Below are positions 21,400 to 28,055 of a DNA stretch of 29,248 nucleotides, in pieces. The notes under the pieces were generated by a model that saw nothing but the letters and a program-made list of their open reading frames with translations, made no database searches and was not told the origin of the DNA. The stretch's first letter is position 1. Every line of letters starts with the position of its first letter. The stretch is taken from positions 1 through 29,248 of the IMG/VR virus record IMGVR_UViG_3300043464_002127; one strand, given 5' to 3'. The position numbers and the translations under genes are program-made. The stretch is from a virus.

Positions 21400-22098
21400 A
21401 TGCAATTGATCACCCTGCTGGCCTACATGGAAGCCCCACCCACGCTCAGCTCGTCTGGCGATACCCAATCTGCTGCGTTCATTGCGCAGGTGGCCCCCTA
21501 CAAACACGAGGATCCCCCGATGGTCCTAACCGCCACTGTCTGGGGTGATGCCGCCACCAGGGCCGCCGCCAACGTCCGAGCCGATAGTCACTGGATCTTG
21601 TCGGGCTATTTCAGGATCGAAAAAAATCAGCCACTGGAGTTCAAGGTTCAGAAATTTTATGCAGTGTCCCCCCCCTTGGATCCCGGCTTCAATTCCGTCT
21701 CCTTGATCGGCCGCGCCGGCCGCGACCCCGAGGCCCGCTATTTCGAGTCGGGCGCCATGGTCGCCAACCTCACCCTGGCGGTGAACCGCCGCAGCCGGGA
21801 CGATGAACCCGACTGGTTCAACCTCGAGATCTGGGGCAAACAGGCCCAGGTCGCAGCTGACTATGTCCGCAAAGGCTCATTGTTGGGCATCATCGGCTCC
21901 TTCAAGCTCGACCGCTGGACCGACCGCAGCAGCGGCGAGGAGCGCACCAAACCGGTCATCAACGTGGATCGGTTGGAGCTGCTGGGGGGGCGGCCAGAGG
22001 CTGAGAGTGGGGGCCCGGTGCGTGGTGGTGAGTCCGCTCAGCCATGGAACGCGGCACCCCTTGGCGGCCAACCAGAAGACGATGGCATCCCATTCTGA
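21400..22098 (+). CDS. ssb: Single-stranded DNA-binding protein with two OB domains
   Basis: 232 residues. The N-terminal domain (1 to about 90) reads as an extra OB fold (M-Q-L-I-T-L-L-A-Y-M ... L-T-A-T-V-W-G-D-A-A-T), similar in layout to the small cyanobacterial Ycf41/PriB-like SSBs as I recall them. Residues about 97-195 form a standard SSB core with F-N-S-V-S-L-I-G-R-A-G-R-D-P-E-A-R-Y-F, D-W-F-N-L-E-I-W-G-K-Q-A-Q-V-A-A-D-Y and V-D-R-L-E-L-L-G, very like cyanobacterial SSB. The C-terminal tail ends E-D-D-G-I-P-F, the usual partner-binding tip. It would coat ssDNA and recruit the phage recombination and replication proteins; genes for RecE- and RecT-like proteins lie just upstream. Confidence 0.9.
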   Translation: MQLITLLAYMEAPPTLSSSGDTQSAAFIAQVAPYKHEDPPMVLTATVWGDAATRAAANVRADSHWILSGYFRIEKNQPLEFKVQKFYAVSPPLDPGFNSVSLIGRAGRDPEARYFESGAMVANLTLAVNRRSRDDEPDWFNLEIWGKQAQVAADYVRKGSLLGIIGSFKLDRWTDRSSGEERTKPVINVDRLELLGGRPEAESGGPVRGGESAQPWNAAPLGGQPEDDGIPF

Positions 22099-22580
22099 TG
22101 AAACTCTTCACCTGGATCAAGGGGCTAGGCCGCCGTGGCTTCAACGCCCCGCTGTCATTTGATGAGTGGCTGGCCACCCCACCGCCAAAAATTGCTGCTG
22201 CGATTAACCGGCATCTTGACCGCGAGATCCCTCGCAGCCGTGGCTCTAATCCTCCCGCGCCAGGCAACAAGCCTGCAGCCCCGGCAGAGATGCCGAGTGA
22301 CGAGCAGATGGAGCGATGGAAACGGGCTGCGATTGATGAGTTCCTGAACGGCAGCGAGCCCACCTGGCACACGGCCGCCCTGCTGGCCTTTGCCGAGGGC
22401 CAGCAGCAGGCTCAATCCCTCCAGCTCCCACCGCCCGGCGCCGATCCGGTGGCGACGGATGGTGATCTGTGGGGCTTGTGGTTCAGCCTTCCGCACTACG
22501 CCGCACGCCGCGCTCTCTACGACCGTGGCCGCGCAGACGAGCGCACCGCGATTCTGCGGGCGCTGGGGGTGGAGCCATGA
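22098..22580 (+). CDS. Unknown helical protein (160 aa)
   Basis: From MKLFTWIKGLGRRGFNAPLS; the upstream start at 22044 overlaps ssb in another frame and is rejected. Contains a Pro/Ala linker near residues 50-65, a helical middle (M-P-S-D-E-Q-M-E-R-W-K-R-A-A-I-D-E-F-L), and a C-terminus with A-A-R-R-A-L-Y-D-R-G-R-A-D-E-R-T-A-I-L-R-A-L. Start overlaps the ssb stop by one base. No family recognised. Confidence 0.5.
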   Translation: MKLFTWIKGLGRRGFNAPLSFDEWLATPPPKIAAAINRHLDREIPRSRGSNPPAPGNKPAAPAEMPSDEQMERWKRAAIDEFLNGSEPTWHTAALLAFAEGQQQAQSLQLPPPGADPVATDGDLWGLWFSLPHYAARRALYDRGRADERTAILRALGVEP

Positions 22581-22768
22581 CCACTGTCACCACTTGCTCT
22601 CGCTGCAACGACCTGCACGACAACTGGCCGGCAAATGACAGCCCAGGTCAGCTGTGCCAACTCTGCTGGGAGGCTCAATGCTCTCAGGAATGGTGGGCTG
22701 GGGTTAATGCAATTGGGGAGATAATTGGCTTTGAAAATCTAATTCAACCCACTGCAATCAAACCATGA
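22577..22768 (+). CDS. Small zinc-ribbon-like protein (63 aa)
   Basis: MTTVTTCSRCNDLHDNWPAN, then D-S-P-G-Q-L-C-Q-L-C-W-E-A-Q-C. Two CxxC pairs (Cys7/Cys10 and Cys27/Cys30) spaced by 16 residues form a probable zinc ribbon, followed by a helix (W-W-A-G-V-N-A-I-G-E-I-I-G-F). ATGA overlaps at both ends. Likely a small regulatory or adaptor protein; unnamed. Confidence 0.55.
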   Translation: MTTVTTCSRCNDLHDNWPANDSPGQLCQLCWEAQCSQEWWAGVNAIGEIIGFENLIQPTAIKP

Positions 22769-23115
22769 CAGGCTCTTCTGACTACCGCAGCACCCCCGAC
22801 AAGGATTACGTTTTTGGGCTTTACGATCCTGACGGTGAAGGATTATCGTTCTACAAAACCGAATCCGAACGCGACGACTCCGCTAAAGAAACTATAAAAG
22901 GCTACTTGGATGGCGACGAATGGGTTGGTGAAGTGGAGAATGTTTTTGCGTTTGTCGTTACCCATCAAGCCAGGCAAACCAATATAAGTTACCCAGCTCA
23001 CGAATCGGATGGATATGATGAAGAAAGTAACTGTTTTACCGACCCAGATATTTATAATTGTGATTATGAATTAAAGTTAATCCAAGAAAATCAACCCATC
23101 GCAACTGAACCATGA
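22765..23115 (+). CDS. Acidic protein of unknown function (116 aa)
   Basis: Asp/Glu-rich (D-P-D-G-E-G-L-S-F-Y-K-T-E-S-E-R-D-D-S and E-S-D-G-Y-D-E-E-S-N-C-F-T-D-P-D), with beta-like segments (V-F-G-L-Y-D and F-A-F-V-V-T-H). Strong acidity suggests a DNA-mimic or protein-binding role, but this is only compositional. The DNA is AT-rich compared with the flanking genes, indicating recent acquisition. ATGA overlaps at both ends. Confidence 0.5.
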   Translation: MTGSSDYRSTPDKDYVFGLYDPDGEGLSFYKTESERDDSAKETIKGYLDGDEWVGEVENVFAFVVTHQARQTNISYPAHESDGYDEESNCFTDPDIYNCDYELKLIQENQPIATEP

Positions 23116-23309
23116 GCGGCCCCTTCGACTTCCCCCGCCCACCCAGTCCGCCCGGCAAGCGCAACCCATGGGTAAGTCCCATGAGCGCCGCTTGCCTGAT
23201 TGCTTGGATTGGTTATACTTTTAACGCCAAGGTAATTGCCACTGACTTTTTTATTTTGGCGTTTCTTTGTTTTGTTTTGGCCGTTTTTTACGATTTCACT
23301 AAACCATGA
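23112..23309 (+). CDS. Two-span membrane protein (65 aa)
   Basis: A Pro-rich start (MSGPFDFPRPPSPPGKRNPW), then two hydrophobic segments separated by a short loop: M-S-A-A-C-L-I-A-W-I-G-Y-T-F and F-F-I-L-A-F-L-C-F-V-L-A-V-F-Y. No lysis-gene context, so a small phage membrane protein of unknown function. ATGA overlaps at both ends. Confidence 0.5.
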   Translation: MSGPFDFPRPPSPPGKRNPWVSPMSAACLIAWIGYTFNAKVIATDFFILAFLCFVLAVFYDFTKP

Positions 23310-23767
23310 TTAATTTAAGCATCTGCACCCTCACCCCCTGGCTGACTCCCTGGCGAACGATCCGCCTGCTTGAGGTGGAGAATCAGCAACTGCGAGAGCA
23401 GGCCGTTCTAGGGGCCGCGATCAATCAAGAGTTGTCAATTCTGGCGGAATCAAGGCGGTTAAAAATTGAAGCCCTAGCTGGCCCGGCCTATCGCCTCCGG
23501 AAATGCCCCACACACGGGCAGCAACCACCTAACGCCTGGGGCTGCCCAGAGTGCGTGCGGGAACTGCGAGGGGAACTGGCGACAACTAGGGAGGCGCTGC
23601 GGCGGTTGTCGCAATGGGGCGGACGGCCCTTTGCCAAGGGTTGGGACGCAGAAGTTGCCTTTTGCATTGCAGATTGGATCCTTTCAGGCATGACCGGACC
23701 CCTGCCACCCCTTCCCGATCACATAGCAAAAAACGAACAACCCGCCACCACCGAGGATCAACCATGA
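23306..23767 (+). CDS. Protein with coiled-coil and Cys/His zinc motif (153 aa)
   Basis: A short coiled coil near residues 19-55 (L-L-E-V-E-N-Q-Q-L-R-E-Q-A), then C-P-T-H-G-Q-Q-P-P-N-A-W-G-C-P-E-C-V-R-E-L-R around residues 68-88, a C-x2-H/C-x2-C zinc ribbon of a kind I recall from cyanobacterial phage and plasmid proteins. A later segment (W-D-A-E-V-A-F-C-I-A-D-W-I-L) is helical. Stop overlaps the start of the variable-region gene as ATGA. Function unknown. Confidence 0.5.
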   Translation: MINLSICTLTPWLTPWRTIRLLEVENQQLREQAVLGAAINQELSILAESRRLKIEALAGPAYRLRKCPTHGQQPPNAWGCPECVRELRGELATTREALRRLSQWGGRPFAKGWDAEVAFCIADWILSGMTGPLPPLPDHIAKNEQPATTEDQP

Positions 23768-24801
23768 CCACTTTTGATTCCAGTCAAGCCGGCTTTGAGT
23801 TTGCTGTGCGGTTTGTCCGCTCTCAAAACGACCAGGCCCTATTCGCTAGTGCCACAGTCGCATTAGCCGAGCTGACCCGGATTGACGCCGACCATCAGCC
23901 CCCAGCAGCTGAAGCAGCTAAACCGACAGCAGACCTAATCCCGCTGGCGTTTATTCCTCCTGGCAGCTTCTTGATGGGTTCCCCCGAGCATGAGCCCCAC
24001 CGATCAAAAACTGAAGGCCCCCAGCACGAAGTAACACTGGCCGCCTTCTGGATGGCCAAGACACCGATTACCCAGGCACAGTGGCGGGAGGTGGCAGGTT
24101 GGCCACGGGTCGAACGCGACCTGGATCCCGATCCTTCGCGCTTCAAGGGCGTCAATCGCCCAGTGGAGCAGGTGAGCTGGCTAGATGCAATGGAATTTTG
24201 CTATCGCCTCAGCCAACGCACCGGCAAGAACTACACCCTCCCCAGTGAAGCCCAGTGGGAGTACGCCTGCCGCGCTGGCACTACCACACCGTTTCATTTC
24301 GGGGCCACGCTGACGCCGGAGCTGGCCAACTACGACGGCAATTACGTTTATGGAAACGGCCCCAAGGGCACCTACCGCGAGCAGACCACCGATGTAGCCA
24401 GCTTCCCTGCCAATGCCTGGGGCCTGCATGACATGCACGGCAATGTCTGGGAGTGGTGCCTCGATAAATGGCACGACAGCTACGAGGGGGCGCCGACGGA
24501 TGGCAATGCCTGGATGGAGGGCGACAGCCTGGGGGAGTCGCCAGCCGCCTGCTGCGCGGCGGGTCGTGGCTCGGCCACCCCCCGAGCTGCCGTTCGGCCT
24601 ACCGCAACGACGTCCACCCGGACTTCCGCGTCGACATCTTCGGTTTCCGCGTCTGTTGCCTCTGATGCCAGCCGCCTGCTGCGCGGCGGGTCGTGGGACG
24701 TCCTCCCCAGGGGCTGCCGCTCGGCTTGCCGCAACAACGACCGCCCGGACAACCGCCGCAGCCTCATCGGTTTCCGCGTCTGTTGCCTCCCCCAGGACTA
24801 A
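23764..24801 (+). CDS. FGE/C-type-lectin-fold protein with tandem DGR-type variable repeats
   Basis: 345 residues as given. An N-terminal helical segment (1 to about 58) precedes an FGE-sulfatase/C-lectin-type domain: L-I-P-L-A-F-I-P-P-G-S-F-L-M-G-S-P (about 58-74), Y-T-L-P-S-E-A-Q-W-E-Y-A-C-R-A-G-T, and L-H-D-M-H-G-N-V-W-E-W-C (about 221-233). This is the fold of many diversity-generating-retroelement targets. The expected variable end appears twice: 24541-24662, read here out of frame, and 24668-24789, read in frame as R-L-L-R-G-G-S-W ... C-R-S-A-C-R-N-N ... G-F-R-V-C-C-L (residues 303-345). Residues 259-302 are therefore Ala/Ser/Thr-rich frame-shifted sequence. The paired Cys of true FGE is missing, so a ligand-binding role is more likely than catalysis. 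It sits in an operon of recombination and nucleotide genes, not tail genes. Confidence 0.85.
   Translation: MTTFDSSQAGFEFAVRFVRSQNDQALFASATVALAELTRIDADHQPPAAEAAKPTADLIPLAFIPPGSFLMGSPEHEPHRSKTEGPQHEVTLAAFWMAKTPITQAQWREVAGWPRVERDLDPDPSRFKGVNRPVEQVSWLDAMEFCYRLSQRTGKNYTLPSEAQWEYACRAGTTTPFHFGATLTPELANYDGNYVYGNGPKGTYREQTTDVASFPANAWGLHDMHGNVWEWCLDKWHDSYEGAPTDGNAWMEGDSLGESPAACCAAGRGSATPRAAVRPTATTSTRTSASTSSVSASVASDASRLLRGGSWDVLPRGCRSACRNNDRPDNRRSLIGFRVCCLPQD
24541..24662 (+). repeat. Variable repeat copy 1 (DGR-type), out of frame with the gene body
   Basis: 122 bases; in its own frame it encodes R-L-L-R-G-G-S-W-L-G-H-P-P-S-C-R-S-A-Y-R then N-D-V-H-P-D-F-R-V-D-I-F-G-F-R-V-C-C-L, followed at once by TGA. 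The first 29 and last 23 bases are identical to copy 2; differences are concentrated in NNC codons. It would continue the FGE domain if one base were inserted, or one base slipped back, at the G5 run 24531-24535. Confidence 0.8.
24668..24789 (+). repeat. Variable repeat copy 2 (DGR-type), in frame with the gene body
   Basis: 122 bases starting 127 bases after copy 1. It encodes R-L-L-R-G-G-S-W-D-V-L-P-R-G-C-R-S-A-C-R then N-N-D-R-P-D-N-R-R-S-L-I-G-F-R-V-C-C-L, followed by P-Q-D and stop. By my count 21 mismatches to copy 1, 19 of them at codon positions 1 or 2. Neither copy has A at all differing positions, so neither is the template repeat. Confidence 0.8.
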
Positions 24802-24847
24802 TTCTTTAGCCTTTTACCCTTTAATTCTTTATACTTGGCTGTTGATT

Positions 24848-26029
24848 ATGAGCTTATTTCCACTTGCAACACAAACCTTAGCCTGGCTCAAACATGCCGC
24901 AGATAGCGGCCAGTGTGAGCCCCTGGCCCTGCTGCACCTGATCGCCCGCGCCGATGCCGGTGATCGAGATGTTGCAAAGTTTCTAGACCACTACTCTAGG
25001 TTCCTGGGCAGCTACTCCAAAACCATCGCCGCGCTCTGCCGCCGGCTGGAGGTGCTGGAGCGTGTGGCTGGGTTGCGTCACCCGGTTGAGGGTGATGCCA
25101 CGCAGTCCGACTCAGTTGTTGACGCCGTTCTGCAGGCCAAGCTAGGAGGGAGGGGGCAGGAACCGAGCGTTGCCGATGTTGATGAGCTTTGCGCCGAGTT
25201 TGGCTTTCACTATGCCGACCTGGACAGCCTAGAAATGTTGCGCGACATGATCGCCGCCGCTCTCGCTCGCTGGGCGCATGCCTCTGCAGCAGCTCCAGAG
25301 CCTAGGGAAAACCCCGCCACCCCGTCAGCGCCAGAGACGCCCGCCGAAGCCCTCGCCGTCCGCCCGCTGTTGGAGAAGGTGGCCGCAATGGCCAACAACA
25401 TTGGCGCCCACACCGTGAACGAGATTGCAGCTATCAGCAGCCGCGCTGAGGCCTGGCTAAGGGACAATCCACCAGGGGCCCGCTCCTGCGTCGAATCCGC
25501 TACGCCAGCGCGGGTGCCTGGGGATGTGGCAACAGTCGCCCAGTGGCTACAGGATCACGCTCTCGAGTGCCGCAAGCTGGGCCGAAACGACTGGGCCGAG
25601 CAATCCATCCGCGCCGCCGTCCTGATCCAGCGCCTGGCATTCCCTGCCTACTTGGTGGTCGGTCGCCCGCCTGAGGGGTTTTCAGATCTGCTGGCCAAGT
25701 TGGAGCCGGGCGAGGTTCAGATTTGCAGCACCGGGGTCAGCATCGAACCGCTGGGGGATGCGCCTGGCCCCACATTCCAAGACGCCATCCGCCTGGCCGA
25801 GCTTGACGACCAACGCCGCGAGGCGGTCCACCAGGCCGTAGCAGAGGCACTGGGCAGCGGGGCCTACGACTGCACGCGCGTATGGAGCGCTTGGCAGGTT
25901 GGAACGATGGGCAAAGACGATTTCTGTTTGCTGGCCGAAAACCCCGACCGCGTGGCCGAGATTGCCGATGCGGCTATTGAAGCAATTCGTGCCATCCCAG
26001 CGCCTCAGGCTGGGGAGGTGGAGGGGTGA
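24848..26029 (+). CDS. Multidomain helical protein of unknown function (393 aa)
   Basis: From MSLFPLATQTLAWLKHAADS. At least three helical modules: residues 1-80; a D-V-D-E-L-C-A-E-F-G-F-H-Y-A-D-L-D unit near 116-135; and a C-terminal part with V-A-T-V-A-Q-W-L-Q-D-H-A-L-E and then Y-D-C-T-R-V-W-S-A-W-Q-V-G-T-M-G-K-D-D-F. The latter looks like a C-terminal module I recall from short unnamed phage and cyanobacterial proteins. A Pro/Ala/Glu linker lies near 150-175. The frame is open upstream through the variable repeats, but 24848 is the first start after them and the only sensible one. No function can be assigned. Confidence 0.65.
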   Translation: MSLFPLATQTLAWLKHAADSGQCEPLALLHLIARADAGDRDVAKFLDHYSRFLGSYSKTIAALCRRLEVLERVAGLRHPVEGDATQSDSVVDAVLQAKLGGRGQEPSVADVDELCAEFGFHYADLDSLEMLRDMIAAALARWAHASAAAPEPRENPATPSAPETPAEALAVRPLLEKVAAMANNIGAHTVNEIAAISSRAEAWLRDNPPGARSCVESATPARVPGDVATVAQWLQDHALECRKLGRNDWAEQSIRAAVLIQRLAFPAYLVVGRPPEGFSDLLAKLEPGEVQICSTGVSIEPLGDAPGPTFQDAIRLAELDDQRREAVHQAVAEALGSGAYDCTRVWSAWQVGTMGKDDFCLLAENPDRVAEIADAAIEAIRAIPAPQAGEVEG

Positions 26030-26214
26030 AAACCAATGAACAAAAACTCAGGACCGCGATGAAAGCGGCCCGTGAATTTATCAACCGGGGCGAGGATTTG
26101 TTGGCCTATTGGGAAGCAGGCGGCCCAACCTTGACCGGCGACGGGCGGTCTGGTGCTGTTCGACGTGCATCCATGGAGCTGACCAGATCGCTCTCTGAAT
26201 ACAGGAAACCATGA
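26026..26214 (+). CDS. Small helical protein (62 aa)
   Basis: GTG start overlapping the previous stop (GTGA): (M)KTNEQKLRTAMKAAREFINR, then G-E-D-L-L-A-Y-W-E-A-G-G. Predicted helix-turn-helix of unknown role. Stop overlaps the next start as ATGA. Confidence 0.5.
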   Translation: MKTNEQKLRTAMKAAREFINRGEDLLAYWEAGGPTLTGDGRSGAVRRASMELTRSLSEYRKP

Positions 26215-26381
26215 GCACCCCCAAGAGCCCCGACACCCTGGCAATTCTGGCCGCCTTCAAGGACAGCCCAACCCTGAACGAGGCCGTTGCTCAGGGCTTC
26301 AGGGCCCTGGCGCTGCTCAAGTCGCCCGAACCCCTTGCGCCGGATCGGTTGTTCCGCATCGCTGACGAGCTGGACCCGTGA
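26211..26381 (+). CDS. Small unknown protein (56 aa)
   Basis: MSTPKSPDTLAILAAFKDSP, then T-L-N-E-A-V-A-Q-G-F-R-A-L-A-L-L-K. Coupled by ATGA to the preceding gene and ending 37 bases before the dCTP deaminase gene. Mostly helical. No function suggested. A GTG-started ORF beginning at 26378 overlaps the deaminase start by about 48 bases and was not called. Confidence 0.5.
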   Translation: MSTPKSPDTLAILAAFKDSPTLNEAVAQGFRALALLKSPEPLAPDRLFRIADELDP

Positions 26382-26418
26382 TCATTCCATTTCCATCCAC
26401 CCTCACCCCTGACCCCCA

Positions 26419-27024
26419 ATGCCGAAAAACGACAGATGGATCAGAGCCCAAGCCGCCGCCGGCATGATCGAGCCCTTTCAGGCGAAGCTGGTGCGGGAGG
26501 TGCTCGCCAACGACTTTGATGGCGACCCAATTCGCCGCGTTCTTTCCTATGGCACCAGCAGCTACGGCTATGACATTCGCCTCTCGGCTGCCGAGTTCCT
26601 GATCTTCCGCCATGTGCCGGGCACGGTCATGAACCCCAAGCGGCCCAACCCCTGCAACCTGGAGCCAGCCCTTCTGCACCAGGACGATGACGGCCGCTAT
26701 TTCATCCTGCCGGCTCACACCTACGGCCTGGGGGTGGCTCTGGAAAAGCTGAAGGTGCCGCCCAATATCACCGTGATCTGCCTGGGCAAAAGCACCTACG
26801 CCAGGCTGGGGATCATTGCCAACATGACACCAGCAGAGGCCGCCTGGGAGGGGCACCTCACCCTGGAGTTCAGCAATTCCTCCGGGGCCGACTGCCGCAT
26901 CTACGCGGAGGAGGGCATCTGCCAATTGCTCTTCTTTGAGGGGGATCCCTGTGAAACCACCTATCAAGATCGGGCGGGTAAATACCAGTACCAGCCGGAG
27001 CGGGTGGTGGTGGCCAGGGTATGA
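26419..27024 (+). CDS. dcd: dCTP deaminase
   Basis: 201 residues, normal length for Dcd. Conserved elements: S-S-Y-G-Y-D-I-R-L near 46-54, L-G-K-S-T-Y-A-R-L-G near 128-137, A-A-W-E-G-H-L-T-L-E-F-S-N near 146-159 (with the catalytic Glu in T-L-E-F), G-I-C-Q-L-L-F-F-E-G near 173-182, and Y-Q-D-R-A-G-K-Y-Q-Y-Q-P near the C-terminus. It converts dCTP to dUTP, feeding dTTP synthesis or shifting the dNTP pool. It is followed immediately, with ATGA overlap, by a DUF5664 nucleotide pyrophosphohydrolase gene, so the pair forms a nucleotide-metabolism unit. Confidence 0.95.
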   Translation: MPKNDRWIRAQAAAGMIEPFQAKLVREVLANDFDGDPIRRVLSYGTSSYGYDIRLSAAEFLIFRHVPGTVMNPKRPNPCNLEPALLHQDDDGRYFILPAHTYGLGVALEKLKVPPNITVICLGKSTYARLGIIANMTPAEAAWEGHLTLEFSNSSGADCRIYAEEGICQLLFFEGDPCETTYQDRAGKYQYQPERVVVARV

Positions 27025-27362
27025 GCGATCACGATCCGACCGGCCGCGACCAGCACGAACCTGGCGCCAAGCTCGATGCGCTTAAGCCTCGCCCGAACCT
27101 GGTCCTTGGCGGCTTCAGCCGTGCCCTCCTGGCCGTCACCCACGTCGGCACCTATGGGGCAATCAAGTACTCCCCCAACGGTTGGCGCACCGTGCCTGAT
27201 GGCGTAGAGCGCTATTCAGAGGCGATGATGCGCCACTGGTTGGATGAAAGCCAGGGGATCGAATGCGATGCCGAGAGCAACATGTTGCATGCCGCGCATC
27301 TGGCATGGAACGCCCTGGCGCGCCTGGAATTGATGCTAGAGGAAATGGAGGAAGGGGCATGA
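27021..27362 (+). CDS. DUF5664 dATP/dGTP pyrophosphohydrolase-like protein (MazZ relative)
   Basis: 113 residues with the DUF5664 pattern: G-A-K-L-D-A-L-K-P-R-P-N-L-V-L near the start, H-V-G-T-Y-G-A-I-K-Y-S-P-N-G-W-R-T-V near 40-57, R-Y-S-E-A-M-M-R-H-W-L-D-E near 63-75, and M-L-H-A-A-H-L-A-W-N-A-L-A-R-L-E-L near 87-104. This all-helical family of NTP pyrophosphohydrolases includes MazZ of 2-aminoadenine phages, which converts dGTP to dGMP or dATP to dAMP. A catalytic role in dNTP pool control is likely. No PurZ or DatZ gene was seen in this window, so base substitution cannot be claimed. Confidence 0.8.
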   Translation: MSDHDPTGRDQHEPGAKLDALKPRPNLVLGGFSRALLAVTHVGTYGAIKYSPNGWRTVPDGVERYSEAMMRHWLDESQGIECDAESNMLHAAHLAWNALARLELMLEEMEEGA

Positions 27363-27562
27363 AAAACCCAGTCCCAGCAGCGCTGATCTCAGCCACCCTC
27401 GCCCGCCGCGGCACGATTGACCCTGACGCCCTGCTCGATTGCCTGTCTCTGATAGCAGTCTTGGATGCACGCAGCCCCGACCTTGCCCAGCATCGAATCA
27501 GCAGAGCCCAGGCCGCCGGCCACCAACCCGACCTATTCGCCTCAGTGGGGCCGGTGGAGTGA
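27359..27562 (+). CDS. Small unknown protein (67 aa)
   Basis: MKNPVPAALISATLARRGTI, then D-P-D-A-L-L-D-C-L-S-L-I-A-V-L-D-A-R-S-P-D-L. A helical protein linked by ATGA to the DUF5664 gene and ending one base before the stop of the convergent minus-strand gene. An upstream in-frame ATG at 27263 would overlap DUF5664 by 100 bases and is rejected. Confidence 0.5.
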   Translation: MKNPVPAALISATLARRGTIDPDALLDCLSLIAVLDARSPDLAQHRISRAQAAGHQPDLFASVGPVE

Positions 27563-27760
27563 TCACCCCTCCCGAACCGCAACACAGGCCTCCAGTTCGC
27601 AGATGCGCTGGGCAGCCTGGCGGATGATCACGCCATTCGTTACCGACTGCGTGAGCAGCACGTGAGCCTGGGCCAACACCTGCTCTGGGGTCATCTGTTG
27701 CAGCATCATGCGGCCCCGTTCCAGGGCAGATTCAGCCTCTAGCGTGAGGTTCGGCACCAT
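27563..27760 (-). CDS. Small helical protein, possible regulator (65 aa)
   Basis: From MVPNLTLEAESALERGRMML, then Q-Q-M-T-P-E-Q-V-L-A-Q-A-H-V-L-L-T-Q. Helices and one polar segment (V-T-N-G-V-I-I-R-Q-A-A-Q-R-I-C-E). An alternative start at 27784 would overlap the divergent plus-strand start. The gene abuts the preceding plus-strand gene tail to tail. Could be a moron-type gene; no family recognised. Confidence 0.45.
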   Translation of the reverse strand: MVPNLTLEAESALERGRMMLQQMTPEQVLAQAHVLLTQSVTNGVIIRQAAQRICELEACVAVREG

Positions 27761-27782
27761 CCAACTATTCGAGGTCGAAGCC

Positions 27783-28055
27783 ATGGCAGATCAGGATTTT
27801 GAAACGAGAGTAGGAACAGACGCGAAAAATGGCGGCTACTGCCTGGAAGTTTGCATTGACGGGGTTCTACACCAGGACCGATCACCCGCCCAGATTCGTG
27901 CCTTGATTGAGCAGCGGCGCGCCCAGCAATGGCACAACCCCTCGGCACGGTGGGCCCAGCTGGAACCGATCGAGGGACTGGATGAGGACGCCGCCGCGGG
28001 GCAGCCTGGCTGGGCCGGCATGGTGCAGGACGGACCAGGCTGGCGGGAGGACTGA
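27783..28055 (+). CDS. Small unknown protein (90 aa)
   Basis: MADQDFETRVGTDAKNGGYC, then L-E-V-C-I-D-G-V-L-H-Q-D-R-S-P-A-Q-I-R-A-L-I-E-Q-R-R. Divergent from the minus-strand gene at 27563-27760, with only 22 bases between the starts, and ends one base before the convergent peptidase gene. Short beta-alpha domain suspected; no family. Confidence 0.5.
   Translation: MADQDFETRVGTDAKNGGYCLEVCIDGVLHQDRSPAQIRALIEQRRAQQWHNPSARWAQLEPIEGLDEDAAAGQPGWAGMVQDGPGWRED

Noticed and set aside
24668-24789. Copy 2 as the DGR template repeat
   Set aside because: Several positions where the copies differ are not A in copy 2 (for example the G of GAC opposite C of CTC), so it cannot be the template.
24413-24847. 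Long reading frame through both variable repeats fused to the gene at 24848
   Set aside because: The upstream part is Arg/Pro-rich shadow translation of the FGE gene and the repeats; GC-rich DNA leaves all frames open here.
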